DNA from: Longitalea arenae
GTDB lineage: Bacteria; Bacteroidota; Bacteroidia; Chitinophagales; Chitinophagaceae
Length of the DNA stretch: 64,000 nucleotides
Assembly: GCF_016924755.1 (NCBI RefSeq)
Contig: NZ_JAFFJX010000001.1
Coordinates: 682,001 to 746,000 of the forward strand
Direction of reading: 5' to 3'
Shown: positions 42,750 through 51,571 of the stretch, piece after piece
How the letters are laid out: every line of letters begins with the position of its first letter
Numbering within the stretch: the stretch's first letter is position 1
The notes under the pieces: generated by a model
What the model was told of the DNA's origin: nothing
Databases searched by the model: none
What the model saw: only the letters and a program-made list of their open reading frames with translations
Translations under genes and position numbers: made by a program

Positions 42750-43991
42750 ATGAAGACAAGGCCCTATTTGTTGGTAGTACTCTGCATGTTGGTTAATGAA
42801 ATGACCTCTTATGCCCAATCTCAGATCTCCCCGATTCCGGGTTGGGATATGGATGAAAAGAGCGGCAGTTATATCTTTAAACCGGGAAAAACAGCCGGTG
42901 ATACCAAAGAATTTGTATACGAGATAATGCCCGTTGATAAAGGCGAAGGCCAAACCATTGAAGATTGGTTCAGCAGCGCTATCGATAAAGATGTAAAGGA
43001 ATCTGGCTTCATATTACCTGCAGGCGGCAAGAAAAATATCACCACTAATCAATCTATCTTTTCATTCTCTACAGAGCTTACTGATAAAAAAGGCAAAGCC
43101 TTATATGTAACGTATATTGCTTACCAGTTAGGCAGCGGCGAAAACCGCCTGGCCCGCATAACAAGCTCTCCCGATGTTAAATATTATGCAGCGCATATGC
43201 GTCCTGTAGCCGATCATATCGGCCAGCTCGCAAAACATGATGCTTCTGTAACGGTATCGAACAAACAAACAAAAGGAAATCACCCGCACAATAAACAGGA
43301 TGCCAAAACCGCTGCCGCGCAACATGCAGCGATCGTTGAAAATGGCCTGAGATCACAGGAAATAAATGGTATTCTCATTCACCTCGATTATACCACCAAT
43401 GCCGAGGGCAAAATGGTGCGTAACTATAAGCCATACCTGGTATTGAACGATGGTAGCATTTATGGCGACCCGGTATTGAGCCCTTATAGCCTTGATGTTG
43501 CACAGTCAAAACAAAAAGAACCGCAAAAATGGGGCACCTGGAAACTGAAGAACAACATATTCACGGTAGAGTGGACAGCCACCAGGGAAACGGAAAAATG
43601 GTTCAAGAACTGGTTCTGGGCAACGCCCGCGCAACGCGAAGAAAAACTGGACGGCTCTTTCATGACTGTAAACGGTGTTGAGAATGGCAGTGTAAAAAGT
43701 GCCGAGAATGCCTTAGCTTCCAAAAATATCGTCTTCAATAAAGATGGCCAGTTCGCATTAACTACCGGCAATAACGGCAATGCAGCTGTGCCCGCTTCTG
43801 AGTTCAGCAAAAAAAATGAAGCAGGTACGTATACACTCAATGACTATTCCATGGAGTTGCGTTTCAATAACGGAACCGTTATTCGCCGCGTCTTCTATTT
43901 TTACCTGCAGGGCAGCACCCACTTTGGAATAGGTAATGCTGCATATGCACCAAAACAATCAGCTGAATCTCCTGCTTCTGCCAGTAATTAA
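42750..43991 (+). CDS. Exported protein of unknown function, paralogue A
   Basis: 413 residues from the ATG at 42750, which starts a signal peptide (KTRPYLLVVLCMLVNEMTSYAQ). The mature protein begins with PGWDMDEKSGSYIFKPG, a domain of about 140 residues, then a Lys/His/Gln-rich linker (KQTKGNHPHNKQDAKTAA), then a strand-rich C-terminal domain with YLVLNDGSIYGDPVLSPY, KWGTWKLKNN, WFKNWFWATP and EAGTYTLNDYSMELRFNNG. It is homologous along its length to the next gene. No family name is recognised. The pair lies between ald and the lpx cluster. Confidence 0.72.
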   Translation: MKTRPYLLVVLCMLVNEMTSYAQSQISPIPGWDMDEKSGSYIFKPGKTAGDTKEFVYEIMPVDKGEGQTIEDWFSSAIDKDVKESGFILPAGGKKNITTNQSIFSFSTELTDKKGKALYVTYIAYQLGSGENRLARITSSPDVKYYAAHMRPVADHIGQLAKHDASVTVSNKQTKGNHPHNKQDAKTAAAQHAAIVENGLRSQEINGILIHLDYTTNAEGKMVRNYKPYLVLNDGSIYGDPVLSPYSLDVAQSKQKEPQKWGTWKLKNNIFTVEWTATRETEKWFKNWFWATPAQREEKLDGSFMTVNGVENGSVKSAENALASKNIVFNKDGQFALTTGNNGNAAVPASEFSKKNEAGTYTLNDYSMELRFNNGTVIRRVFYFYLQGSTHFGIGNAAYAPKQSAESPASASN

Positions 43992-44093
43992 GCGTTTCTA
44001 ACGGGCTGGCAGGCATTTCCAGGAAAGGGTATTTCCGGGTTATCCGGTACCGTTGGCAGGCAGGGTAAATCCCGATTATTTACAGGCGCCTAT

Positions 44094-44133
44094 ACATGTT
44101 TAAAACTTTGGTATGGAAAAGTTTTGAACATGT
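44094..44133. other. Long inverted repeat between the two paralogues
   Basis: 16-base arms, 44094-44109 and 44118-44133, match with a single G-U position around an eight-base loop. The outer part is ACATGTT/AACATGT. No T-run follows, so it is not a typical terminator; it may be an operator or mRNA-processing structure for the downstream gene. Confidence 0.55.
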
Positions 44134-44214
44134 GAGAAAGTTTTCGGCTACACGAACCGTCTTTCATTTCTGTGGCCCGAAAATTGACTGACCATTTCCT
44201 GTAAATAGCCTACT

Positions 44215-45486
44215 ATGAAAAATACGCTCCTGGTTATTGTCCTGATCATGGGTTTGGGTATTCCCGCAACGCTTGCTCAAACTTCAGTTCAGCCTATGTT
44301 AGGCTGGAAGATGGAGGAAAACAAAGGACGCTATATCTTTAAGCCTACCGCTGTCTTCAGTGATGAAAATAAAGAATTCTCCTACGAGGTAATGCCACTT
44401 GAAAAGGCCGATGGCCGCAGCTTCGATGAGTGGTTCTCGGGTTCTATTGAAAAGAATATGCACGGTTCAGGCTTTTCTGCACCTAAAAGCAAAGACAAAA
44501 AGAACATTAGTTACAGCACGCTTTCTTCTTATTCAGGCAAGGTCAGCGATAAGAACGGCAAAGTATGGTATGTAGCTTATATGGCTTACCGCACCAATAC
44601 CCAGCAGTTCAGGCTGGCCAAACTCTTCAGCTCACCCGATATCAGGTACTATACCAATTGTATGAAAACGGCGGCCATGCATTTTGGAAAAATGGCCAAA
44701 CAGGAAGGCGCTTTTGAAACAAATGGCCTCACTGACGTGGCCAAAAGCAATACGGCGCCCTTATTACCGCCGGTAGTAGCCCCGACTGCGGTTGAAAAAA
44801 CCCCAGCTCCGCGCAATACAATTGCCAGTGCCGATAATGTGAGCGGACCCGTAAAAGGGCTTAAGGCTACGGAAATAAAAGGCATTGTTGTTAACCTGGA
44901 ACATAGTTATGGGGTGGGAGGCAACGTGATCAGCGAATACACGCCTTATCTTTTATTGAATGATGGCAGCATTTACAGCAACCCGGTCGCAAGTCCCTAT
45001 GAATTCAATGTAGCGGTCTCAAAACAGCGGGAGCCCAAGAAATGGGGCACCTGGAAATTAAGCGGCAATGCGATCTCCGTTAACTGGCCGGCCAGAAATA
45101 AATCGGAAAGATGGGAGAAGAACTGGTTCTGGGCAAGACCCGCAGCGGGCAACGAAAAAATTGAAGGGGCTTTTACCAATATTGCCAGCATGGGTAATTC
45201 TGTGATGGGGGGCAATGTAAGAACCGTTTCCAGCAAGAATATTTTGTTTAATACTTTCGGCCGCTTTGCACTGACCAGTGTGGGCGTAGGCGCCAATTAT
45301 ACCGATTACAGCATTGCTACTTCCGCTTACTCTAAGAAAGATGAAGCCGGTTCATATATTTTGAACGGATATTCTATCGAGTTCCGGTTCAATAATGGCA
45401 CTACCATGCGCCGCGCCTTTTATTTCTACCCCAAGGACAAAGCCCATTTCGGCATCGGCAATCATGTGTATGTGCAGAAGCGGTAA
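44215..45486 (+). CDS. Exported protein of unknown function, paralogue B
   Basis: 423 residues with signal peptide (NTLLVIVLIMGLGIPATLAQ). It repeats the plan of paralogue A: LGWKMEENKGRYIFKPT, SFDEWFSGSIEK, SSPDIRYYTNCM; a Pro/Ala-rich linker (PPVVAPTAVEKTPAPRN); then YLLLNDGSIYSNPVASPY, EPKKWGTWKLSGN, WEKNWFWARP, EAGSYILNGYSIEFRFNNG and HFGIGNHVY. About half of residues look identical to A in the C-terminal domain. Its TAA stop at 45484-45486 is immediately followed by the stop of the opposite-strand ABC gene. Confidence 0.72.
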   Translation: MKNTLLVIVLIMGLGIPATLAQTSVQPMLGWKMEENKGRYIFKPTAVFSDENKEFSYEVMPLEKADGRSFDEWFSGSIEKNMHGSGFSAPKSKDKKNISYSTLSSYSGKVSDKNGKVWYVAYMAYRTNTQQFRLAKLFSSPDIRYYTNCMKTAAMHFGKMAKQEGAFETNGLTDVAKSNTAPLLPPVVAPTAVEKTPAPRNTIASADNVSGPVKGLKATEIKGIVVNLEHSYGVGGNVISEYTPYLLLNDGSIYSNPVASPYEFNVAVSKQREPKKWGTWKLSGNAISVNWPARNKSERWEKNWFWARPAAGNEKIEGAFTNIASMGNSVMGGNVRTVSSKNILFNTFGRFALTSVGVGANYTDYSIATSAYSKKDEAGSYILNGYSIEFRFNNGTTMRRAFYFYPKDKAHFGIGNHVYVQKR

Positions 45487-46227
45487 CTACCGGTTCTTAT
45501 AATCCATTATACTAAGTTTCTCCTGGCAAAAGGAATACTCCTGTTCGTCGTTTGAACTTACAATGATGAGACGGTTATTACCGTAATTATTGATGAGCTG
45601 GTGATAGAGGCCGATACCGGCGGCATCTAGATTGGTGCAGGGTTCATCGAGCAGTACGCAGGGCACATTGCTGAAAATGGCCTGTGCCAGCTTTACGCGC
45701 TGTTTCATGCCACTTGAATAAAAGCGGATCTGTTTATCAGCGGCGGCCGTTAAGCCAATAATTTGGATGATATCGCTAATGCGGATAGCTGGCAGGAAGG
45801 GTTTGAACTGCTGATGGAACTGCAGGAATTCCGTAAGGGTCATTTCTTCAATAAGCTCGAGATACGGCGCTGCTATGGAGATATATTGAAAAGCCTTATC
45901 TATGTCAATTTCCCGCACAGCTTCGCCAGACTGCTGCGGTTTGCCAGCAATCGTGGGTTGCTGGTTGTCGATTGCCAATTGGCCTTGTGCAGCCGAGGTA
46001 TCGGGGTCGACATTGCCGATTGCCCATTGCCAATTGCCGATGGTGTATCTCGCTTTGCCCTCACTCATCATCATGGCGCCACCGATCACCTGTAGCAAAG
46101 TAGATTTACCCGATCCGTTGGGACCGGTTATGGCATAGGCGGTGCCTGATATAAATTCCTGGGAAATGTTACGGAAGATCCAGTCGCGGTTAAAGCGTTT
46201 GCCTGCATTAATCAGCGATATCTTCAT
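45487..46227 (-). CDS. ABC transporter ATP-binding protein with heptad-derived insertion
   Basis: 246 residues from the ATG at 46227. Walker A is ITGPNGSGKSTLLQ (residues 34-47), the ABC signature is FYSSGMKQRVKLAQ, Walker B is CVLLDEPCTNLD, and the later IIVSSNDEQEY supplies the switch region. The style is that of small CcmA-like ATPases, usually about 205 residues. Residues about 62-105 are extra, rich in Gly, Asn, Gln and Trp (IGNWQWAIGN), and encoded by heptanucleotide repeats. The gene overlaps the end of lpxA by 20 bases, so translation is probably coupled. No permease is adjacent. Confidence 0.88.
   Translation of the reverse strand: MKISLINAGKRFNRDWIFRNISQEFISGTAYAITGPNGSGKSTLLQVIGGAMMMSEGKARYTIGNWQWAIGNVDPDTSAAQGQLAIDNQQPTIAGKPQQSGEAVREIDIDKAFQYISIAAPYLELIEEMTLTEFLQFHQQFKPFLPAIRISDIIQIIGLTAAADKQIRFYSSGMKQRVKLAQAIFSNVPCVLLDEPCTNLDAAGIGLYHQLINNYGNNRLIIVSSNDEQEYSFCQEKLSIMDYKNR
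45958..46040. repeat. Heptad arrays inside an ABC ATPase gene
   Basis: Units TTGCTGG, TTGTCGA, TTGCCAA, TTGGCCT at 45958-45985, then TTGCCGA, TTGCCCA, TTGCCAA, TTGCCGA at 46013-46040, separated by 27 bases. They are the same family as the intergenic array at 15761-15990. Read on the minus strand, three units give a seven-residue period. Confidence 0.85.
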
Positions 46228-47014
46228 CCACACTATTTTTTGAATAGCGTTTAATGATGCCGCGGCCGCTTTCGCGAATGAAGGTTACAATTTCATCCCG
46301 TTCGTCGGTTGCAGGGAATTCTTCTTCCAGGTGTTCGAGCGCCTGGCTGGTGTTCAACCCTTTGTTATAAATGACCCGGTAAATATCCAGGATGTGATTG
46401 ATCTTATCTACTGTGAATCCGCGTCTTTTTAAGCCAACTGAATTCACACCGGCATAGCTCAATGGCTGGCGGCCGGCTTTGATATAGGGGGGAATATCTT
46501 TACCTACTAAAGATCCGCCGCTAACAAAAGCATGCGATCCTACTTTCGTGAACTGGTGCACAGCGCACATACCGCCCAGGATAACCCAATCGCCCAGCAT
46601 AACGTGACCCGCTACCTGTGAGTTATTACTAAGGATCACATTGTTGCCAATGATACAATCATGGGCAACGTGGCTGTAAGCCATGATCATACAGTTTTTA
46701 CCTACCTGGGTCTTCCACCGGTCCTTGGTGCCGCGGTGAATGGTTACAAACTCGCGAATGGTCGTATTATCACCAATTTCAGTGATCGTATCTTCCCCTT
46801 CAAATTTCAGATCCTGCGGCATGGCAGAGATCACAGCTCCCGGGAAAATGCGGCAGTTCTTGCCGATGCGGGCGCCTTCCATGATGGTCACATTACTGCC
46901 AATCCAGGTACCTTCTCCAATTTCCACGTTCTGGTGAATCACGGTGAAAGGATCAACCTTTACATTAGTAGCTAACTTGGCGTTGGGATGTATATATGTA
47001 TGCGGATGGATCAT
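46208..47014 (-). CDS. lpxA: Acyl-[ACP]-UDP-N-acetylglucosamine O-acyltransferase
   Basis: First enzyme of lipid A synthesis, moving a 3-hydroxyacyl chain onto UDP-GlcNAc. 268 residues from the ATG at 47014, which begins MIHPHTYIHPNAKL as in other LpxA; a start 57 bases earlier is possible. Left-handed beta-helix hexapeptides run through the first two thirds (GEGTWIGSNVTIMEGARIGKN), with the active-site region MAYSHVAHDCIIGNN and the conserved GMCAVHQFTKVGSHAF. The C-terminal helical part has SVGLKRRGF. Follows lpxC-fabZ on the same strand. Confidence 0.96.
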   Translation of the reverse strand: MIHPHTYIHPNAKLATNVKVDPFTVIHQNVEIGEGTWIGSNVTIMEGARIGKNCRIFPGAVISAMPQDLKFEGEDTITEIGDNTTIREFVTIHRGTKDRWKTQVGKNCMIMAYSHVAHDCIIGNNVILSNNSQVAGHVMLGDWVILGGMCAVHQFTKVGSHAFVSGGSLVGKDIPPYIKAGRQPLSYAGVNSVGLKRRGFTVDKINHILDIYRVIYNKGLNTSQALEHLEEEFPATDERDEIVTFIRESGRGIIKRYSKNSVDEDIAD

Positions 47015-47241
47015 TTTATTAACATTCTTAAGGGTGGTAGCAGGATATTCATTCATAGGCGTTACAGACATCCCATCCCCTGTGGGATTTTGCTGGTGAT
47101 CATCACCTGAACTGTGTTTATGGATGGATTGACGTTTGATGTTAATTAATCTGCTAAAATAGACAAAACTAGCTCAATAAACCCCTACGGCAAGATATAT
47201 TTTATTGTTCATTGCTCTTTTCAGGAGTAATAACCAATTAT

Positions 47242-48645
47242 TTATCGCTTTACCAGTTGCGCCATGAGGTCGGCTTCGGTTGCAATCTTGTTGCCAACAT
47301 ATACCGTTCCCCGCATTTCGCAAATACCGCGCCGTATAGGAGCCATTAACTCCATTTTAAGTATCATAGTATCTCCCGGAACAACTTTTTGCTTGAATTT
47401 ACAATTATCGATCTTCAAAAAGTAGGTATCGTACTCTCCGGGGGGCATGGCATTGATACAAAGGATGCCTCCGGTTTGGGCCAGGGCTTCCACCTGCAGT
47501 ACACCAGGCATCACGGGATTGCCGGGAAAATGACCTGCAAAAAATGGTTCATTGTAGGTCACATTCTTAATACCAACAATATGTTTATCGGTAAGTTCAA
47601 TGATCTTGTCAACTAACAGGAAAGGAAAGCGATGCGGCAGCGTTTTTTCAATCTGCTGCAGGCTGTACACCGGCGGTAAGTTAGGGTCGTACACCGGAAC
47701 ATCCTTTACATGTTTATTTTTTTTTATATACTGTTTGATCTTACGGGCAAAGTCAACGTTGGTGCTGTGACCAGGTCTGTTCGCAATGATATGGGCCTTG
47801 ATGGGATAACCGATCAATGCCAGATCACCTACCACATCCAGGGTTTTATGACGGGCTGGTTCATTCGGAAAACGCAGTTCCAGGTTGTTCAGGTAGCCTT
47901 CATTCTTCACTTCAATTTTCTTGCGGCCGAACACTTTCGCCAGGCGGTCCATCTCTTCCTGGGTAACAGGTTTATCAACCACCACGATCGCGTTATTGAT
48001 ATCTCCTCCCTTGATAAGATTATGCTCCAGCAGCATTTCAAGCTCGTGCAGGAAGCAGAAAGTACGGCAGGGGGCGATTTCCTCTTTAAAATCACGCATG
48101 GTCTTTAAACCTGCATGCTGGGTGCCCAAAACCGGACTGTTAAAATCTATCAGGGTAGTTACTTTGTAATCGGTAGCGGGAAGGGCCGTCATTTCAACCC
48201 TTTTCTTTTCATCGTAATGGGTGATATTGGTATCGATGCTATACCAGGCTTTGGCAGCATCCTGTTCCAGTACCCCGGCCTCTTCAATGATCTCTACAAA
48301 GGGAGCTGAACTACCGTCAGCGATCGGAATTTCAGGTCCGTTCAATTCAATCAGGCAATTATCTACTCCCATACCAACCAGTGCAGCCAGAATATGCTCC
48401 ACGGTACATACCTTGGCATCGCCTTCCTGCAGTGTTGTACCACGGGAAGTGTCAGTAACCAGGTCACAATCGGCCTTGATCACTGGTTGTCCGGGCAGGT
48501 CGATGCGTTGAAACTGAAAACCAAAACCGGGATTAGCTGGTTTCAGGGTCATATCCACATTAATGCCTGTATGTAATCCGGTACCGGAAATACTTACAGC
48601 CGACTGCAGGGTATGTTGTTTATCGGGATTAAAATTATTGTTCAT
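47242..48645 (-). CDS. lpxC: Bifunctional UDP-3-O-acyl-GlcNAc deacetylase / 3-hydroxyacyl-ACP dehydratase
   Basis: Fusion of LpxC and FabZ, 467 residues, a hallmark of Bacteroidota. The LpxC half (about 1-310) has SISGTGLHTG, CTVEHILAALVGMGVDN with a zinc His, and RHKTLDVVGDLALIGYP with the further zinc ligands. The FabZ half (about 325-467) has LPHRFPFLLVDKI, FAGHFPGNPVMPGVLQVEALAQ with the catalytic His and Glu. It couples lipid A and fatty acid synthesis in one polypeptide. A -7 element 24 bases upstream and a terminator beyond it suggest its own promoter. Confidence 0.97.
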   Translation of the reverse strand: MNNNFNPDKQHTLQSAVSISGTGLHTGINVDMTLKPANPGFGFQFQRIDLPGQPVIKADCDLVTDTSRGTTLQEGDAKVCTVEHILAALVGMGVDNCLIELNGPEIPIADGSSAPFVEIIEEAGVLEQDAAKAWYSIDTNITHYDEKKRVEMTALPATDYKVTTLIDFNSPVLGTQHAGLKTMRDFKEEIAPCRTFCFLHELEMLLEHNLIKGGDINNAIVVVDKPVTQEEMDRLAKVFGRKKIEVKNEGYLNNLELRFPNEPARHKTLDVVGDLALIGYPIKAHIIANRPGHSTNVDFARKIKQYIKKNKHVKDVPVYDPNLPPVYSLQQIEKTLPHRFPFLLVDKIIELTDKHIVGIKNVTYNEPFFAGHFPGNPVMPGVLQVEALAQTGGILCINAMPPGEYDTYFLKIDNCKFKQKVVPGDTMILKMELMAPIRRGICEMRGTVYVGNKIATEADLMAQLVKR

Positions 48646-48966
48646 TCCTGTTTTTTATAAAGAGTGGCGCAAAGATAGGGATTAAGCGAAGAAGAAAAGG
48701 TACTGAAGATGACCTACTTACAATTCCGTGGAGAAATTCAGGTCAATGTTGTCGCTTTTTGCCGGGAATGGCGGAAGCTTTGCTCTTTACCATAAAGCTA
48801 TTCTCTTTATAATCATGACTTTAATCAAGGTGGTAACTAAAAAGGGCCGACGGCGTTTAAACCATCAACCCTTTATAATTTGTTACTGGTTTCAGGGTAC
48901 AGGCGGCAGGTATTTCTCTGTATTTTTCTCACCTGCAAATGGATCTTGTAACCCCTGCCTGCTAAT
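48646..48966. promoter_or_regulatory. lpxC promoter region and lpxD terminator
   Basis: 321 bases between lpxC-fabZ and lpxD, both minus strand. TATCTTTG (minus strand) at 48670-48677 is a perfect -7 element 24 bases before the lpxC start. At 48841-48874 an AAAGGG/CCCTTT hairpin with further inner pairing is followed on the minus strand by a T-run, a likely terminator for lpxD. The arrangement separates lpxD from lpxC-lpxA transcription. Confidence 0.6.
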
Positions 48967-50019
48967 TTATTCAGAGACTTTCTCGGTCAATAATTGCTTC
49001 ACCAACTGTTCCAACTCTTTGATCCTTTTCTCCAGCTCCGGCAGTTTACGGCTGACCGCCTGGCTGCGCAGGGCACTGGTATATTCAAAGGCCGGACTAC
49101 CGGTTACTGCTGCATTAGGCGTTTTTATCGATTTGCTTACGCCGCTCTGTGCATTGATCCTGCTGCCATCGGCAATCTGAATATGGCCAACAATGCCTGC
49201 CTGTCCACCGATCATTACATTGTTACCGATCTTGGTGCTGCCGCTTACACCGGCCTGCGCGGCGATCACGGTATTATTTCCCACCTCCACATTGTGCGCT
49301 ACCTGTATCAGGTTGTCGAGCTTGGCGCCCGATTTAATGATCGTAGAGCCAATGGTTGCCCGGTCGATGGTAGCATTAGCGCCGATCTCTACAAAATCTT
49401 CCACCACCACATTCCCGATCTGCGGTACTTTTTTAAAGCTGCCATCAGCCTGGGGCGCAAAACCAAAACCATCACTGCCGATCACCGTGCCGGCATGGAT
49501 GGTTACATTTTTGCCAATCACACAGTCGTGGTAAATTTTTACGCCGGGATGTACAATCGAATTATCGTCGATCTTTACATTATCGCCCAGGAATACATTC
49601 GGGAAGATCTTCACATTATTTCCCAATACCACGTTCTCGCCGAGATAAGCAAATGCGCCGATAAAAACCTGTTGGCCGATCCTGGCCGATTTGCTCATAT
49701 AAGCAGGTTCCTGGATACCCGTTAATTTCTGGGTAGCCATCTCCTGGTATTTGGTAAGCAGGGTTGCAAAAGCAGAATAGGCATCAGCCACCCTGATAAG
49801 CGTTGCTGCAACAGGCTCTTTCAATTCCTGCGAAGCATTGATGATAACCAGGGAAGCTTTTGTACGGTACAGGTATTCTTCGTATTTGGGGTTGGCTAAG
49901 AAAGAAAGCTGTCCGGCCTGCGCCTCTTCAATTTTTCCAAATGAATGCACCAACGCCTCGGGATTTCCCTCTACTTTGCCATTGATGATCATAGCTATTT
50001 GTGCTGCGGTAAATTGCAT
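48967..50019 (-). CDS. lpxD: UDP-3-O-(3-hydroxyacyl)glucosamine N-acyltransferase
   Basis: Third lipid A enzyme; adds the second acyl chain. 350 residues with an N-terminal uridine-binding domain (MQFTAAQIAMIINGKVEGN, then GQLSFLANPKYEEYLY) and a beta-helix core (GQQVFIGAFAYLGENVVLGNN). The catalytic His lies in NLIQVAHNVEVGNNTVIAAQAG, and GSDGFGFAPQ is diagnostic. The C-terminus is a trimerising coiled coil (LPELEKRIKELEQLVKQLL). A short nonamer array lies in its upstream region. Confidence 0.97.
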   Translation of the reverse strand: MQFTAAQIAMIINGKVEGNPEALVHSFGKIEEAQAGQLSFLANPKYEEYLYRTKASLVIINASQELKEPVAATLIRVADAYSAFATLLTKYQEMATQKLTGIQEPAYMSKSARIGQQVFIGAFAYLGENVVLGNNVKIFPNVFLGDNVKIDDNSIVHPGVKIYHDCVIGKNVTIHAGTVIGSDGFGFAPQADGSFKKVPQIGNVVVEDFVEIGANATIDRATIGSTIIKSGAKLDNLIQVAHNVEVGNNTVIAAQAGVSGSTKIGNNVMIGGQAGIVGHIQIADGSRINAQSGVSKSIKTPNAAVTGSPAFEYTSALRSQAVSRKLPELEKRIKELEQLVKQLLTEKVSE

Positions 50020-50033
50020 AGAATAGTCGTTAG

Positions 50034-50060
50034 GTCAAGTAAGTCAAATATGTAAAAACT
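50034..50060. repeat. Three-unit nonamer array upstream of lpxD
   Basis: GTCAAGTAA, GTCAAATAT and GTAAAAACT in register, beginning 15 bases before the lpxD start codon on the minus strand. Same GTCAAA family as 40493-40573. The rest of 50061-50157 shows nothing. Confidence 0.5.
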
Positions 50061-50157
50061 CTTATGTAAATCAAAATATATAGTCGCCAAAGCTACACCA
50101 TATTGAAAAAAATTGCATTTGATGGAGGTGCGCCGCCAGTATGCTGTAACATACTGG

Positions 50158-51390
50158 TCAATACAACTGTTTACAATTGTAGTAACAAATGTAATATTTT
50201 TTCACAGGGCTTGCTAATGCCTGATGTATCAATGCATTATCAACTTTTGATATATCTGTTACCGTTCCATCCTTAAATAAGATCTGAATGCGTTCTTCCG
50301 TAGGGTCGTAGGTGGTATTTTCTGCTTCCCCGGTAAAGATCAGATATTCACAATCGGCCTCACCGATACTCAATTGCTGGCAAATGTTATTCCGCAAAGA
50401 ATTAATCCAATCCTGATCAAAAGGCGCTGCCTGTAATTTAACTTTTAGTAAACGGCGTTCGATCAAACAACGGCAGAGAGTGCTAAGTACCGTGTCAGGA
50501 TGGAAGACCCAGTTCTTGATCGTGGCGAGTACATCAAAGTCGTCGAGCAAACAAAAGGCAGACAGATGTTGCTCAATAAAGGAGGTGCTGGTGGCGTTTT
50601 TCAGGAAGAAATCAAATGTTGCAGAAGCGGCATTTACGGTTATACCCTGCCCGATCAGCGCTTTCGCCCGCTGAACGATCTTCACCAGCGTTTTTTCAGC
50701 GCCCAGTACGGTTTTATGTAAATAAACCTGCCAGTACATAAGGCGGCGGGCGACCAGGAACTTTTCTATACTGTAAATGCCTTTTTCTTCCACCATCAGG
50801 TCACCATTATTCACGGCAAGCATTTTTAAAATGCGGTCGTAGCCGATAACACCTTCCGAAACGCCGGTATAAAAACTATCGCGGGTAAGATAATCCATTC
50901 TGTCAACATCGAGCTGGCCGCTGATGAGCTGGTGCAGGAATGGCTTGGTATAATTATTGGTAAAAATGTCGATGGCTTTGTGCAATTGACCCTTCATTTG
51001 TTCATTGAGCACCCGCATGAGCAGGATACTGATCGTTTCGTGATGCGTGTTATTGATCAGCACATTTTCAAGGGCGTGTGAGAAAGGCCCGTGGCCAATA
51101 TCGTGTAAAAGGATTGCAATTTTAGCAGCCGTTTCTTCTTCAGGAGTAATATCCACTCCTTTATTTTTCAATTCAGTCAGGGCATTACACATCAGGTGGT
51201 AAGCACCCAGGGAGTGATGCAGGCGGGTATGTACAGCGCCGGGATAAACCAGTTGAGCAAATGCCATTTGATGAATGCGGCGCAAACGCTGGTACCAGGG
51301 ATGCGAAATCACCTCAAATACGAGCGGATCATCAATGGTAATAAAGCCGTAAACGGGGTCATTGATGATCTTTCTGATGCGGTTTGTCAT
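50158..51390 (-). CDS. HD-domain phosphohydrolase
   Basis: 410-residue protein of the dGTPase/SAMHD1-like HD superfamily. The metal site is seen in HTRLHHSLGAYHL, AILLHDIGHGPFSHALE (HD motif) and QLDVDRMDYLTRDS. The N-terminus KIINDPVYGFITIDDPLVFEVISHPWYQRLRRI is typical for the group. dNTP triphosphohydrolase activity is likely but not certain. It is the conserved neighbour of lpxD and porX in Bacteroidota genomes and is transcribed divergently from porX. Confidence 0.92.
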   Translation of the reverse strand: MTNRIRKIINDPVYGFITIDDPLVFEVISHPWYQRLRRIHQMAFAQLVYPGAVHTRLHHSLGAYHLMCNALTELKNKGVDITPEEETAAKIAILLHDIGHGPFSHALENVLINNTHHETISILLMRVLNEQMKGQLHKAIDIFTNNYTKPFLHQLISGQLDVDRMDYLTRDSFYTGVSEGVIGYDRILKMLAVNNGDLMVEEKGIYSIEKFLVARRLMYWQVYLHKTVLGAEKTLVKIVQRAKALIGQGITVNAASATFDFFLKNATSTSFIEQHLSAFCLLDDFDVLATIKNWVFHPDTVLSTLCRCLIERRLLKVKLQAAPFDQDWINSLRNNICQQLSIGEADCEYLIFTGEAENTTYDPTEERIQILFKDGTVTDISKVDNALIHQALASPVKKYYICYYNCKQLY

Positions 51391-51480
51391 TCGCTGCCTG
51401 CTTTTTTGTTAAAATTGCTGCCAAAAGCAGCGGGCAAAAGTACAAAGCCTGACGGGATAAATTAAATTTGGTTAGCTTGG

Positions 51481-51571
51481 TGACGGAAGACGGAAGCCTG
51501 AAGGCTGAAGCCAGAAGTGGGAGGCCTGGGGTGAGAAGAAAACTTAAAACTTAGAACTTAAAACTTTAAAA
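51481..51571 (+). repeat. Thirteen-unit heptad array forming the porX 5' region
   Basis: Thirteen 7-base units run without a break from 51481 to the A of the porX ATG at 51571. The left units are GA-rich (TGACGGA, AGACGGA, AGCCTGA), the right ones AT-rich (TTAAAAC, TTAGAAC). Any porX leader is made of this repeat. Confidence 0.8.

Noticed and set aside
47095-47107. GGTGAT-c-ATCACC palindrome upstream of lpxA
   Set aside because: Perfect but short and isolated; no second copy or promoter element near it.
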